Both the position numbers and the translations under genes were made by a program. This document shows, piece by piece, positions 46,221-56,155 of a DNA stretch of 64,000 bases. Within the stretch, counting starts at the first letter, position 1. Every line of letters begins with the position of its first letter. The stretch is from Vibrio taketomensis (GTDB lineage: Bacteria; Pseudomonadota; Gammaproteobacteria; Enterobacterales; Vibrionaceae). The stretch lies in assembly GCF_009938165.1 (NCBI RefSeq), contig NZ_AP019649.1, positions 2,666,001 to 2,730,000 of the forward strand, written 5' to 3'. Below the pieces are notes generated by a model. The model was not told where the DNA came from, ran no database searches, and saw only the letters and a list, made by a program, of their open reading frames with translations.

Positions 46221-46253
46221 TTTTTCCTCTTACCATTCTTCGAGTTAAATTTA

Positions 46254-47276
46254 ATGCCGCACATCATAACCCGAAATGCCGATTCTGTTGAGCAAAACTG
46301 GCTCAAACAGCTAGCGAATGGGATCTCTGATCCTGAAAAACTGCTAGAACAGTTGCAGATCGATCCTTCACCTTGGCAACACGGATTTGAAGCGAGAACG
46401 CTTTTTGCGCAGCGTGTGCCGCAAAGTTTTGTCGATAGAATGGAAAAAGGCAATCCTTTTGATCCGCTTTTACGCCAAGTTTTACCCTTATCCGAAGAAT
46501 TTGCGGTACATGAAGGGTACTCCAATGATCCGTTGGAGGAACAAGACAACCAAATCCCTGGATTACTGCATAAATACCGCAACCGTGCACTGATGATCGT
46601 AAAAGGTGGCTGCGCGGTGAATTGTCGCTACTGCTTTCGCCGTCACTTCCCTTATCAAGACAATAAGGGGAGCAAAAGCGTATGGCAAAATAGCTTGGAT
46701 TACATTGCAATCCACCATGAACTGAATGAAGTGATTCTTTCTGGCGGCGATCCGCTCATGGCCAAAGATGACGAATTGCGATGGTTGATCGAACATATCG
46801 CCGAAATTCCTCATATCAAGCGACTGCGCATTCACTCACGCCTACCGGTGGTGATCCCTGCTCGTATTACGCCTGAATTGCTTGAGATCCTACAAAGCAC
46901 ACGTTTACAAGTTGTGTTGGTCACCCATATCAACCATGCCAATGAAGTTAACCAAGAGTTGGTCGGTAAAACCGCCCTACTCAAACAAGCGGGCGTCACC
47001 TTACTCAATCAAGGAGTACTGCTTAAAGGGGTCAACGATTCGGTGCAAGCCTTAGTTGATTTAAGTGAAGCGTTATTTGACGCCGATATTTTGCCCTACT
47101 ACCTGCATGTACTCGACAAAGTGCAAGGCGCTGCCCACTTCTTTGTCAGTGATGAACAAGCGAAAGAGTTAATGGCTGGCGTCATTCAACAAGTTTCGGG
47201 TTACCTCGTGCCTAAGCTCACCCGTGAAATTGGCGGTCGTAATAGCAAAACGCCATTAGATCTACATTTAGAATAG
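46254..47276 (+). CDS. epmB: EpmB, EF-P beta-lysylation radical-SAM lysine 2,3-aminomutase
   Basis: 340 residues. The radical-SAM cluster CAVNCRYCFRRHF is present, followed by ILSGGDPL and the PLP-binding region near the C-terminus. It converts L-alpha-lysine to (R)-beta-lysine for attachment to EF-P. Start at the ATG at 46254 (MPHIITRN); the open frame runs 47 codons further upstream into efp but that part is clearly non-coding. Confidence 0.95.
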   Translation: MPHIITRNADSVEQNWLKQLANGISDPEKLLEQLQIDPSPWQHGFEARTLFAQRVPQSFVDRMEKGNPFDPLLRQVLPLSEEFAVHEGYSNDPLEEQDNQIPGLLHKYRNRALMIVKGGCAVNCRYCFRRHFPYQDNKGSKSVWQNSLDYIAIHHELNEVILSGGDPLMAKDDELRWLIEHIAEIPHIKRLRIHSRLPVVIPARITPELLEILQSTRLQVVLVTHINHANEVNQELVGKTALLKQAGVTLLNQGVLLKGVNDSVQALVDLSEALFDADILPYYLHVLDKVQGAAHFFVSDEQAKELMAGVIQQVSGYLVPKLTREIGGRNSKTPLDLHLE

Positions 47277-47358
47277 AGCTCACACAATCCGCACATTAAA
47301 CGGTTAATTAATTTGTTACCATAATCCAGTATTTCCACTCGTGATAACAGCATAGATT

Positions 47359-47862
47359 ATGAAAACCAAGAACAAAGGCTTTACGCTTATTGAGCTTATT
47401 ATCGTGATTGTGGTTCTCGGTATTTTGGCCATCACGGCACTACCGCGCTTACTCAATCTGCAAACAGACTCACGTATTGCCGCGTTAAATGGCTTAAAAG
47501 CGGGCATGCAAAGCGCGGCAGATATGGTGTATCCCCTTGCGATTCAAAATGGTGTCGCAGATCAGAGCTCCGGACAAATCACGATTGATGCAGGCCCAGT
47601 TAGCCTCGCTTACGGCTACCCAGCAGCCTTTGCTAAGCAGACTTGGAGCGTATTGATGGAAGCCAAATTTGCGGATGGCGTCTACAACCCTGAGACCGAA
47701 GCGGATTGGTATTTCCATAACCCTCGCGGAGGAGCAAACGACTCATGGATCCGTTTTATGACCAAATCGCTCAAAGATCCCAAATACAATTGCTACTTGA
47801 TTTACAACCAAGCGACCGAGAGCAAACCGCCCTATTTTGAATTGGTCACGACAGGCTGTTAA
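47359..47862 (+). CDS. Orphan type IV prepilin-like protein
   Basis: 167 residues. A classic prepilin start: short basic leader MKTKNKG, then FTLIELIIVIVVLGILAITALPR with the Glu at +5, so it is cut by prepilin peptidase. The globular part has two C-terminal cysteines (YNCYLIY and the final GC) that could form a disulfide loop. It resembles MSHA-type pilins. No other pilus genes are nearby; it lies alone between epmB and pfkA with its own terminator. Confidence 0.85.
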   Translation: MKTKNKGFTLIELIIVIVVLGILAITALPRLLNLQTDSRIAALNGLKAGMQSAADMVYPLAIQNGVADQSSGQITIDAGPVSLAYGYPAAFAKQTWSVLMEAKFADGVYNPETEADWYFHNPRGGANDSWIRFMTKSLKDPKYNCYLIYNQATESKPPYFELVTTGC

Positions 47863-47899
47863 CACTGAACAGCATTGCTGTATGTTGATCTATAGATAT

Positions 47900-47931
47900 A
47901 AAAAAACCACCTCAAGTAGGTGGTTTTTTTT
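47900..47931. terminator. Bidirectional terminator between the prepilin gene and pfkA
   Basis: AAAAAACCACCT / AGGTGGTTTTTT with a five-base loop; T-runs on both strands. Confidence 0.9.
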
Positions 47932-47947
47932 GATTCAGTCAACTAGC

Positions 47948-48910
47948 TTAGAACAATTCTTCCGCTACTTGGTATAGATCGTTACGCACTGGACGCTTCA
48001 TATTTTCAATCGCATCGATGATATCATGGTGAACAAGTTGCTCTTTAACGATACCAACACAACGACCACCGTGACCTTCTTGTAGTAGGTGCACTGCGTA
48101 GTTACCCATGCGAGATGCTAGAACACGGTCAAACGCTGTTGGACGACCACCACGTTGAATATGACCAAGTACTGTTGCGCGAGTTTCACGACCCGTTGCC
48201 GCTTCGATCTCTTTCGCCAGTTCGTTCGCATCCATCATTAGCTCAGTAAGGGCGATGATCGCGTGTTTCTTACCTTTGTCGATGCCATCTTGAATGTTGT
48301 TGATTAACTTCTCTTTGTCTAGACCAGTTTCCGGAGTGATGATGTACTCACAGCCACCAGCAATCGCAGACATAAGAGTTAGGTCACCACAGTGACGGCC
48401 CATAATTTCAACGATTGAGATACGTTGGTGAGAAGATGAAGTATCACGTAGACGGTCAATCGCATCGATAACTGTATTTAATGCAGTTAGGTAACCGATA
48501 GTGTAATCCGTACCTGCGATATCGTTGTCGATAGTGCCTGGTAGACCGATACATGGGTAACCCATTTCAGTCAGCTTCTTCGCACCCATGTAAGAACCGT
48601 CACCACCGATAACAACAAGTGCATCGATGTCATGCTTCTTCAAGTTTTCAATCGCTTTTTCGCGAATTTCAACTTCACGGAATTCAGGGAAACGAGCTGA
48701 ACCTAAGAAAGTACCGCCCTTGTTAATCACATCAGACACGCTTGAACGGTCCAATTTTTCGATGCGGCCTTCGTAAAGACCTAAATAACCGTCGTATACA
48801 CCGTATACTTCCAAGCCTTCAGACAAAGCTGTACGTACCACACCGCGAATCGCTGCGTTCATACCTGGTGCATCACCACCACTTGTCAAAACACCGATCT
48901 TCTTAATCAT
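47948..48910 (-). CDS. pfkA: PfkA, ATP-dependent 6-phosphofructokinase
   Basis: 320 residues, same as E. coli. Start at the ATG at 48910 ([18 protein letters not shown]) with GAGG 8 bases before. The glycine-rich ATP site, GGDGSYMGA and the catalytic [14 protein letters not shown] are intact. The main control point of glycolysis; tetrameric and allosteric. Confidence 0.97.
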   Translation of the reverse strand: MIKKIGVLTSGGDAPGMNAAIRGVVRTALSEGLEVYGVYDGYLGLYEGRIEKLDRSSVSDVINKGGTFLGSARFPEFREVEIREKAIENLKKHDIDALVVIGGDGSYMGAKKLTEMGYPCIGLPGTIDNDIAGTDYTIGYLTALNTVIDAIDRLRDTSSSHQRISIVEIMGRHCGDLTLMSAIAGGCEYIITPETGLDKEKLINNIQDGIDKGKKHAIIALTELMMDANELAKEIEAATGRETRATVLGHIQRGGRPTAFDRVLASRMGNYAVHLLQEGHGGRCVGIVKEQLVHHDIIDAIENMKRPVRNDLYQVAEELF

Positions 48911-49179
48911 GTTTAGCCTCAATTTTTGGGAATTTTATTTCAAATTTTACGTCAGACGCCGTCAGGTAAGCGGCTGACCAAATTTTTTAATGTGCAATAT
49001 GTTACCTTGCAGAGGAAGGAATACTACTTTTATTTGCACGAAGTTATGTAACTTTTCTACTTATGTAGAGTATTACAGTTTTAGTCATTAACTTTGTTGA
49101 TACATATCAGTATCACGTTTTATTTGTCGTATCGTTGAAAAGATAGCCAAAGCAATGCCACTGTCCAATCAATTTTCAC

Positions 49180-50085
49180 TTACCAATCAGCGAATTTTTG
49201 CTGTTTCTCGCTCGTCTCAACCACGGAGTGCGGATCTTGGTGGATTAGAATATCCGCTTGCGGAAATTGCGCCAGCAAACTTATTTCTACTTGATCAGAA
49301 ATATGATGTGCCTCGATTAATGGCAATTCATCGTCCAACTCTAAATGCAGTTGGATAAAGCGCACTGGCCCAGACATGCGTGTACGCAGTTGATGCACAC
49401 CCAGTACACCCGGCACACTGATGCAGCACTGTCTAATTTCAACAAGTTCTTCTTCCGGCAACTGACGATCGAGCAAAGTTTGAATTGCCTCATGCACCAT
49501 TTTAAAGGCGCTATACAAAATGTAGATCCCAATGGCGACGGCAAACACCGCATCCGCTTGACGAATACCCGCCCAACTTAAACCGAGCGCTAACATAATG
49601 GCCGCGTTCATGTATAAGTCAGTTTGGTAATGGAGAGAATCTGCGGCAATAGCTTGGCTGCCAGTTTTACGCACCACGTGCTGTTGAAAACGAACTAAAG
49701 CAAACGTCACCACGATGGCAAACATGCTGACATAAACCCCGTATTCCGGAGATTGCAAATCTTGCGGTCTGAAGAAGCGTTCAATACCGTTGAGGATAAG
49801 AAATACCGCCGAACCAGAAATAAACATGGCTTGAGCCAATGCTGCGAGAGACTCAGCTTTACCGTGGCCAAAGCGGTGTTCTTTATCCGCTGGTTGTAAT
49901 GCAATTCGAATCACAATGAGGTTCACAACCGACGCGGCTATATCCAGCATAGAATCAATCAATGAGGCCAGTAAGCTCACTGACCCCGTTACCCACCACA
50001 CCGCGAGTTTATCAATAAAGAAAACTTGCAACGAGGTTACAGCCCACGCCGCCATAGTGACAAGCTTTGCGTAATCTTGTTTCAT
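49180..50085 (-). CDS. fieF: FieF-type cation diffusion facilitator
   Basis: About 301 residues from the ATG at 50085 (MKQDYAKL). Six membrane helices with metal-site aspartates in SLIDSMLDIAAS (helix 2) and HYQTDLYMNAA (helix 5), then a cytoplasmic metal-binding domain (about 210-300, His/Asp rich). Exports Fe2+ or Zn2+ by proton antiport. It sits between cpxP and pfkA, the same order as in E. coli. Confidence 0.93.
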   Translation of the reverse strand: MKQDYAKLVTMAAWAVTSLQVFFIDKLAVWWVTGSVSLLASLIDSMLDIAASVVNLIVIRIALQPADKEHRFGHGKAESLAALAQAMFISGSAVFLILNGIERFFRPQDLQSPEYGVYVSMFAIVVTFALVRFQQHVVRKTGSQAIAADSLHYQTDLYMNAAIMLALGLSWAGIRQADAVFAVAIGIYILYSAFKMVHEAIQTLLDRQLPEEELVEIRQCCISVPGVLGVHQLRTRMSGPVRFIQLHLELDDELPLIEAHHISDQVEISLLAQFPQADILIHQDPHSVVETSEKQQKFADW

Positions 50086-50179
50086 TGTTGTTTTTTCGTC
50101 ATTTATGATGCGGCAATTATAACCAAGTTCGCTAAAAAGCAACAAGGCAGCCATTTGGCTGCCAGGATATCTAATTTAA

Positions 50180-50668
50180 TTAGTTGTGATGCTTACGATT
50201 TTCATCGCACTTTGCCATGCGCTCTTTGCTCAATTCAACAAACTTCGCTTTTTGTTCAGGCGTTAAGACACTCAGCATTTGATGGCGCTTCTCAAGCATT
50301 TTAACTTTACGTTCCGTTTGTTGCTCTACCATCTCTTTAGCAAGATCGTTCGCAGCTGCTTGGTCAAAGTTATCCGCCAATACCAGTTGCTGAACTTTGT
50401 CGTGATACGCTTGGCGCTCTGCTTTACGCGCTTCAAAGTTTGCTTGATAGTTTTCTTTCATCTCTGCTTTGTTCGCTTCACGCATCTCTTTTAGCTGATC
50501 TTTTTGCGCATCCGTGAGATCAAGCTGTTTAAAGATGCCGCGATCCATACCACCGTGGCAACGACCACCTTTATGGTCACCTTTACCACCAAATGCGAAT
50601 GCGCTTGCTGAAGCAAATGCCACTGGAATTACCGCCGCAGCCAAAACTAGTTTCTTTACTGTGTTCAT
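50180..50668 (-). CDS. cpxP: CpxP/Spy family periplasmic stress chaperone
   Basis: 162 residues. Signal peptide ending near ASAFA, a Gly/His-rich mature N-terminus, then an all-helical domain with the two LTxxQ motifs, LTDAQ (51-55) and LTPEQ (135-139). CpxP damps the CpxA sensor and delivers misfolded proteins for degradation. Divergent from cpxRA with CpxR boxes between them, the classic arrangement. Confidence 0.92.
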   Translation of the reverse strand: MNTVKKLVLAAAVIPVAFASASAFAFGGKGDHKGGRCHGGMDRGIFKQLDLTDAQKDQLKEMREANKAEMKENYQANFEARKAERQAYHDKVQQLVLADNFDQAAANDLAKEMVEQQTERKVKMLEKRHQMLSVLTPEQKAKFVELSKERMAKCDENRKHHN

Positions 50669-50738
50669 AATCTATACCTTGTAAGTGTGTTAGTGAGGCT
50701 GCGATTGCAGCGCTTGAATATAGATTAGTGTTTTGAGA

Positions 50739-50774
50739 GTAAATTGGCGTTTAGAGAGCGTAAAGATACGTAAA
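50739..50774. promoter_or_regulatory. Tandem CpxR-binding boxes between cpxP and cpxR
   Basis: A perfect GTAAA-N5-GTAAA at 50760-50774, and a degenerate GTAAA-N5-GTTTA at 50739-50753. They start 21 bases apart, two helical turns, so two CpxR dimers could bind the same face. A further inverted TTTAC half-site lies at 50783-50787. Expected to control cpxP and autoregulate cpxRA. Confidence 0.75.
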
Positions 50775-50851
50775 GAGCAAACTTTACGCTAATCGTTGCC
50801 TTTAATAACCAGTAATATACTTAAAGAAAAGCATACTTAAGGGCATTGCAT

Positions 50852-51538
50852 ATGGCACACATTCTATTAATTGATGACGATACTGAGCTTACCAGCTTGC
50901 TAAAAGAGGTACTCACCTTTGAGGGCTTTATTGTATCTGAAGCCAATGATGGTGAAGCAGGCTTAGCAGCGCTCAATAAAGATATCGATTTAATCCTACT
51001 GGATGTGATGATGCCAAAACTTAACGGCACCGAAACCCTAAAACGAATTCGTGAAAAATGGGAAACGCCAGTATTAATGCTGACCGCCAAAGGGGAAGAA
51101 ATCGATCGCGTGATTGGCTTAGAACTCGGCGCTGATGATTATCTGCCAAAACCGTTTAGCGACCGTGAACTGCTGGCACGGATTCGTGCCATTTTGCGCC
51201 GCACACAAACCGTGAGCCACACCCGAGCCAGTGATAGCCTTGAATATCGTGACATTACTATTTATCCAGGCAAGCAAGAAGCGTACTGCCAAAATCAGTT
51301 ATTGGAACTGACAACCACTGAATTTGCGTTGTTAGCACACTTTGTCGCTCACCCAGGTGAAACGATTACCAAAGAAGAGCTCAGTTTAGATGTGCTAGGA
51401 AAGCGTTTAGCTGCGTTTGATCGTGCTATTGATATGCATGTATCTAACCTACGTAAAAAACTGCCTGAGCGCAGCGATGGCAAACCAAGGATCAAAACGC
51501 TACGTGGACGCGGCTACTTATTGGTGGAGGAAGATTGA
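50852..51538 (+). CDS. cpxR: CpxR, envelope-stress response regulator
   Basis: About 228 residues. Receiver domain (acidic pocket LIDDD, phospho-Asp in LLDVMMPKLNG, LTAKGEE, Lys in PKPF) and an OmpR-type winged helix. Start at the ATG at 50852 with AAGGG 8 bases before. The cpxA ATG overlaps its stop codon. Confidence 0.96.
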   Translation: MAHILLIDDDTELTSLLKEVLTFEGFIVSEANDGEAGLAALNKDIDLILLDVMMPKLNGTETLKRIREKWETPVLMLTAKGEEIDRVIGLELGADDYLPKPFSDRELLARIRAILRRTQTVSHTRASDSLEYRDITIYPGKQEAYCQNQLLELTTTEFALLAHFVAHPGETITKEELSLDVLGKRLAAFDRAIDMHVSNLRKKLPERSDGKPRIKTLRGRGYLLVEED

Positions 51539-52920
51539 TGCGTCTACCTCGCTTTACCAGTCTATACGGACGTATCTTTGCTATTTTCTGGCTAACAATG
51601 TTATTGGTGCTGATCGCGGTTTTAGCGCTGCCGCATCTTGATCCACGTAAGTCTCATGACATTCCACAAAAGCACATCAAACAAATGCAAGAGTATGCGC
51701 AGCGTATTGAGCAACGCTATCAGCATGTGGATAACTTAAACCAGCTACTACGTCAGATAGAAAAAGATCGCCCTTCACCACGCGATCCTCGACCAAGGTT
51801 CTTCTTGACGGATCTTGATGGCAGAATTCTGACAGCGCAAAAGCAGCGTAATTTTAAACTGCGCGCGCTACAAAACTTTATCTCTAGTATTGAATCTGTC
51901 GATCATCCTAAACAACGACTTTATGGTCACTACATGGTCGCGGGGCCAGTGCCGATTTCGCTGGCAGGCGAAAACCTCCATATGTACGTGTCATTTAAAT
52001 GGGATGAGCCACCACCGTTCTTATTGAAGCTATTTGACCACCCACTGCAACTTCTGCTTACCGTCATGTTGGTCAGTACGCCATTCTTGCTATGGCTTGC
52101 TTGGGCACTTAGCCAACCTGCAAGGCGTTTAGAGCGCGCTGCGCGTACCGTGGCAAAAGGGGAATTTATCGTTGACCCCAGCCTAGAAAAAGGCACGAAG
52201 GAATTTCGCCAAGCCGGTGCAGCCTTCAACCAAATGGTGCAAGACGTCAATCAGATGATCTCTGGTCAACAACGTTTGCTATCGGATATTTCCCATGAGT
52301 TACGCTCGCCACTCACTCGTTTACGCATGGCAACCGCACTCGCCACGCGCAAACAAGGCGAAAGCCCTGAACTGACACGCATAGATACTGAAGCACAGCG
52401 CTTAGAACAAATGATCAGTGAACTGCTTGAGTTATCACGCATGCAACTTGATAGTCATACCGATCGTGAGCGCCAACCGTTGAGTAGTTTATGGGAAGCA
52501 ATCCTTACCGATGCTCAATTCGAAGCCGAACAAATGGGCAAAACGCTAAGTTACACAGCCATTCCTGAACGTAACATCTCAGGTAAACCGAAACTGCTGA
52601 TGAGCGCATTAGACAACATTGTGCGCAATGCAATTCATTATGGTAAAGACCATATTGAAGTTTCGATTTCTGCCGATAACGAACAGGTCATCGTTCATGT
52701 CGACGACAATGGCGAAGGTGTGCCTGAACAAGAACTTGATGCCATTTTCCGTCCGTTTTACCGTGTCTCAACCGCACGTGACCGCGTCAGTGGTGGTACC
52801 GGACTTGGCCTTGCGATTACTCAAAGCGCCGTTCGTCAACATAGCGGCACGATTGAAGCCACACGCAGCCCACTTGGCGGGTTGCGAGTCACGATCTGTT
52901 TACCGCTTCTGTTTGACTAG
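51538..52920 (+). CDS. cpxA: CpxA, envelope-stress sensor kinase
   Basis: About 460 residues. Helix 1 (about 13-33), periplasmic sensor (about 34-165), helix 2 (about 170-190), HAMP, HisKA with [15 protein letters not shown], and an HATPase with N ([10 protein letters not shown]), G1 (DDNGEG) and G2 ([10 protein letters not shown]) boxes. It overlaps cpxR by one base (TGATG), with GGAGG 8 bases before the ATG. Confidence 0.96.
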   Translation: MRLPRFTSLYGRIFAIFWLTMLLVLIAVLALPHLDPRKSHDIPQKHIKQMQEYAQRIEQRYQHVDNLNQLLRQIEKDRPSPRDPRPRFFLTDLDGRILTAQKQRNFKLRALQNFISSIESVDHPKQRLYGHYMVAGPVPISLAGENLHMYVSFKWDEPPPFLLKLFDHPLQLLLTVMLVSTPFLLWLAWALSQPARRLERAARTVAKGEFIVDPSLEKGTKEFRQAGAAFNQMVQDVNQMISGQQRLLSDISHELRSPLTRLRMATALATRKQGESPELTRIDTEAQRLEQMISELLELSRMQLDSHTDRERQPLSSLWEAILTDAQFEAEQMGKTLSYTAIPERNISGKPKLLMSALDNIVRNAIHYGKDHIEVSISADNEQVIVHVDDNGEGVPEQELDAIFRPFYRVSTARDRVSGGTGLGLAITQSAVRQHSGTIEATRSPLGGLRVTICLPLLFD

Positions 52921-52930
52921 TCACTGACGT

Positions 52931-52967
52931 AAAGGGCATCACTTCGGTATGCCCTTTCTCTATTTTT
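52931..52967 (+). terminator. Terminator after cpxA
   Basis: AAAGGGCAT / ATGCCCTTT with a nine-base loop; the T-run is delayed a few bases. Confidence 0.7.
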
Positions 52968-53024
52968 CCCCTCAATCATCCTGTTATACTCAGGCCAATC
53001 TTTTCGCCGATACGACAAAAATTC

Positions 53025-53504
53025 ATGTTTGATATTGCTTTATACGAACCGGAAATAGCGCCAAACACTGGCAATATTATTCGTCTAAGTGCCAACTGTG
53101 GCGCTAACCTGCATCTAATTGAACCACTTGGTTTTGATTTGGAAGAGAAAAAAGTGCGCCGTGCGGGCTTGGATTATCATGACCTAGCACGCGTTAAACG
53201 CCATAAAAATTTGCAGGCCTTTTTGGACTATTTGCAAAATGAGCGTGAAGGTGGATACCGTATTTTCGCCTGTACCACCAAAACTACCGGTCATCACGTC
53301 GATGCAAAATTTCAAACCGGTGATGTGCTACTGTTTGGTCCGGAGACCCGAGGCCTACCGGCGGATGTGATCGACAGCTTACCAATGGAACAGCGCATTC
53401 GCATTCCGATGATGCCAGATGCACGTAGCCTTAACTTATCCAATGCCGTTGCAATCATTGCTTATGAAGCATGGCGTCAGATGGGCTTTCAGGGCGCACA
53501 ATAA
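53025..53504 (+). CDS. trmL: TrmL, tRNA (cytidine/uridine-34-2'-O)-methyltransferase
   Basis: 159 residues, SPOUT fold with the knot motifs [10 protein letters not shown] and [20 protein letters not shown]. It methylates the wobble ribose of tRNA-Leu isoacceptors. Small stand-alone gene with its own terminator. Length matches E. coli TrmL. Confidence 0.95.
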   Translation: MFDIALYEPEIAPNTGNIIRLSANCGANLHLIEPLGFDLEEKKVRRAGLDYHDLARVKRHKNLQAFLDYLQNEREGGYRIFACTTKTTGHHVDAKFQTGDVLLFGPETRGLPADVIDSLPMEQRIRIPMMPDARSLNLSNAVAIIAYEAWRQMGFQGAQ

Positions 53505-53546
53505 AATTGATAGCGAGAATCTACGCTCGCGAATAACAGATATAAG

Positions 53547-53568
53547 AAAGGGCGCGAATGCGCCCTTT
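53547..53568. terminator. Bidirectional terminator between trmL and fxsA
   Basis: AAAGGGCGC / GCGCCCTTT with a GAAT loop, shared by the convergent genes. Confidence 0.75.
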
Positions 53569-53569
53569 G

Positions 53570-54109
53570 CTAATTGAGTCGATTACGATCGTTGTCGTCG
53601 TCATCCTTGCGTTCATACTCACCTTCAAAGGTATTGCCCTTATCATGTGATTGGTCAAACGGATTACGCTGGAAAGGATCTTGGTCAAAACCATTTTGCT
53701 GCTCAAAACCACCATGGTTGCCAAACCCACCTTGGAAACCACCACCAACAGAGCGCACAACCATTTTACTCATCAGGTATTTTGCAATCACTGCGCGTGG
53801 CGCCGGCAAAAGAATTAACATACCTAACGCATCGGTCATAAAGCCAGGAGTCAGTAACAGCACACCGGCCACCGCCAGCATGACACCTTCCACAATTTGC
53901 TGCGCCGGTAACTCTCCCTGCTGTAGGCGATTTTGCACATTCATTAGTGTCTGCAATCCTTGGCTACGAACCAGTGACGCACCAACGAATGCGGTAATCA
54001 AAACTAACGCAATGGTTGGCCATAAGCCAAGAAATCCGCCGACTTGAATAAATAGGCCAATTTCAATAATCGGAACTAAGATAAAGAGTAAAAGTAAGAT
54101 AGGAAACAC
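53570..54109 (-). CDS. fxsA: FxsA family membrane protein
   Basis: About 179 residues. Two to three membrane helices with the FxsA core (PIIEIGLFIQVGGFLG, LLLTPGFMTDALGMLILLP). A hydrophilic tail after about residue 120 is rich in Gly, Phe, Gln, Asn and Asp with repeated F-xx-GF/FDQ units and is more variable. E. coli FxsA affects phage T7 exclusion by F plasmids; its normal role is unclear. Start at the GTG at 54109 with GGAGG 4 bases before; a GTG at 54130 would add seven residues. Confidence 0.88.
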   Translation of the reverse strand: MFPILLLLFILVPIIEIGLFIQVGGFLGLWPTIALVLITAFVGASLVRSQGLQTLMNVQNRLQQGELPAQQIVEGVMLAVAGVLLLTPGFMTDALGMLILLPAPRAVIAKYLMSKMVVRSVGGGFQGGFGNHGGFEQQNGFDQDPFQRNPFDQSHDKGNTFEGEYERKDDDDNDRNRLN

Positions 54110-54130
54110 AAGCCCTCCTTTGTTAAGCAC

Positions 54131-54556
54131 ACCTTAGCTTTAAGCCTGCATGGCGACAATAGTTTCCCTAATTGAATTGTGAGAAATCGTGACTGGGAGG
54201 TGAGATTAGAGAGTACCGCTCAGTGAGAGGCATTTTGTTTAAGTAAAGAGAATCAACCACAAAGCGAACAATTAACTGTTATTTTTCACACAAATTGCGC
54301 GCAATTAACATACTAGACACGTTGCGTTACATCTGTGATTTGGATTACTGAGCTATATCAATTTCACTCAAAGATTTTTCCATCTTTGCCGTAAAAGGTG
54401 ATCTACTTAATATTTTTATGAACAAGGTCGAGTATCATGTGCCACAGAAAGTCAGGATGGATTTCAGCCAAATTATCTAGTGAATGGATTCTTTTAACCT
54501 CAGAATTGGCCATGACATAACAGCTTAATTTGATAATCATTCTTAAGGATCCACCT
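54131..54556. promoter_or_regulatory. Upstream region of aspA with a 14-bp palindrome
   Basis: No gene is visible. A perfect palindrome AATTGCGCGCAATT lies at 54293-54306, about 250 bases before aspA. Weak CRP-like (TGTGA-N6-TTACT, near 54330) and FNR-like half-sites occur but do not reach consensus. In E. coli aspA is controlled by CRP and FNR, so some such site is expected. AAGGAT provides the ribosome site. Confidence 0.4.
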
Positions 54557-56005
54557 ATGGCTACCCTATCAGAAGTTACTGCAGTTAACTCAGCCACTCG
54601 TATCGAAGAAGATCTACTAGGCGAACGTCACGTACCTGCCGATGCTTACTACGGCATTCACACGCTACGTGCGATGGAAAACTTCAACATCTCTAATGTA
54701 ACTATCTCTGACGTACCTGAGTTTGTACGCGGCATGGTTATGACTAAAAAAGCGGCAGCTCTTGCAAACAAAGAGCTAGGCGCTATTCCTAAAGATGTTG
54801 CTGACTACATTCTTCAAGCGTGTGATTTGATCCTTGAAACGGGCAAATGCATGGACCAATTCCCATCAGACGTATACCAAGGCGGTGCTGGTACTTCAGT
54901 AAACATGAATACCAACGAAGTTATCGCTAACGTTGCGCTTGAGCTAATGGGCAAAGAAAAAGGTCAATACCAATTCATTAACCCTAATGACCATGTAAAC
55001 AAGAGCCAATCAACTAACTGTGCTTACCCAACTGGTTTCCGTATCGCGGTTTACAACAGTGTTCACACACTAATGACCTCTATCGAATACCTAAAAGCAG
55101 CATTTGAACTTAAAGCACAAGAGTTCAACGGCGTACTAAAAATGGGTCGTACACAGCTACAAGACGCAGTGCCAATGACTGTTGGTCAAGAGTTCCGCGC
55201 TTGGGCAGTAACACTAAACGAAGAAATCCGCGTTCTTGAGTACACATCAAAACTGCTACTTGAAATCAACCTGGGCGCAACTGCAATCGGTACTGGTCTA
55301 AACGCACCAGCGGGTTACCAAGGCCTAGCGGTGAAACACCTTGCAGAAGTAACGGGTCTAGAAGTCGTTCCTGCCGAAGATTTGATCGAAGCAACTTCTG
55401 ACTGTGGCGCTTACGTAATGATCCACGGCGCACTAAAACGCCTAGCGGTGAAACTATCTAAGATCTGTAATGACCTACGTCTACTTTCTTCTGGTCCTCG
55501 CGCAGGTCTAAATGAATTGAACCTACCTGAACTACAAGCAGGTTCTTCAATCATGCCAGCAAAAGTAAACCCAGTAATTCCAGAAGTTGTAAACCAAGTG
55601 TGTTTCAAAGTTCTAGGTAACGACAACACTATCTCGTTTGCAGCAGAAGGTGGTCAGCTACAACTTAACGTAATGGAACCTGTGATTGCACAAAGCATGT
55701 TTGAATCTATTTCACTGCTAAACAACGCATGTATCAACCTACGTGATAAGTGTATCGACGGCATCACAGTGAACAAAGAGATCTGTGAAAACTACGTTTA
55801 CAACTCTATCGGTATCGTCACTTACCTAAACCCATACATCGGCCACCACGAAGGTGACATCGTAGGTAAGATCTGTGCAGAGACTGGTAAGAGCGTACGT
55901 GAAGTGGTTCTAGACCGTGGTCTACTGACTGCAGAAGAGATTGACGAAATCCTTTGCGTTGAAAACTTCATGCATCCAACGTATAAAGCAAAACGCTACG
56001 AATAA
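54557..56005 (+). CDS. aspA: AspA, aspartate ammonia-lyase
   Basis: 482 residues. The fumarase/aspartase signature [15 protein letters not shown] (catalytic Ser loop) and [13 protein letters not shown] are present. Converts aspartate to fumarate and ammonia. Start at the ATG at 54557. Strong codon bias. Followed by a terminator and dcuA, the aspartate/fumarate exchanger, as in enterics. Confidence 0.96.
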   Translation: MATLSEVTAVNSATRIEEDLLGERHVPADAYYGIHTLRAMENFNISNVTISDVPEFVRGMVMTKKAAALANKELGAIPKDVADYILQACDLILETGKCMDQFPSDVYQGGAGTSVNMNTNEVIANVALELMGKEKGQYQFINPNDHVNKSQSTNCAYPTGFRIAVYNSVHTLMTSIEYLKAAFELKAQEFNGVLKMGRTQLQDAVPMTVGQEFRAWAVTLNEEIRVLEYTSKLLLEINLGATAIGTGLNAPAGYQGLAVKHLAEVTGLEVVPAEDLIEATSDCGAYVMIHGALKRLAVKLSKICNDLRLLSSGPRAGLNELNLPELQAGSSIMPAKVNPVIPEVVNQVCFKVLGNDNTISFAAEGGQLQLNVMEPVIAQSMFESISLLNNACINLRDKCIDGITVNKEICENYVYNSIGIVTYLNPYIGHHEGDIVGKICAETGKSVREVVLDRGLLTAEEIDEILCVENFMHPTYKAKRYE

Positions 56006-56015
56006 GAAAAAACAA

Positions 56016-56041
56016 GAGGGCCCCAAAAGGGCCCTTTTTTA
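56016..56041 (+). terminator. Terminator after aspA
   Basis: AGGGCCC / GGGCCCT with a five-base loop and seven T residues. It may be leaky and attenuate dcuA. Confidence 0.85.
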
Positions 56042-56155
56042 ACGCCGAAATTTGGCAATAAAATTTAAGTAATGGTGTGAACTTGGCTTTTTTTGCTCGC
56101 TGTTTGTTGCAAATCGCCGTCACCATGAACACAACAGAATAAACGAGGGTTATTT

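Noticed and set aside
46113..46253. Upstream extension of the epmB frame by 47 codons
   Set aside because: It overlaps the divergent efp coding region and resembles nothing; the ATG at 46254 matches the family start.
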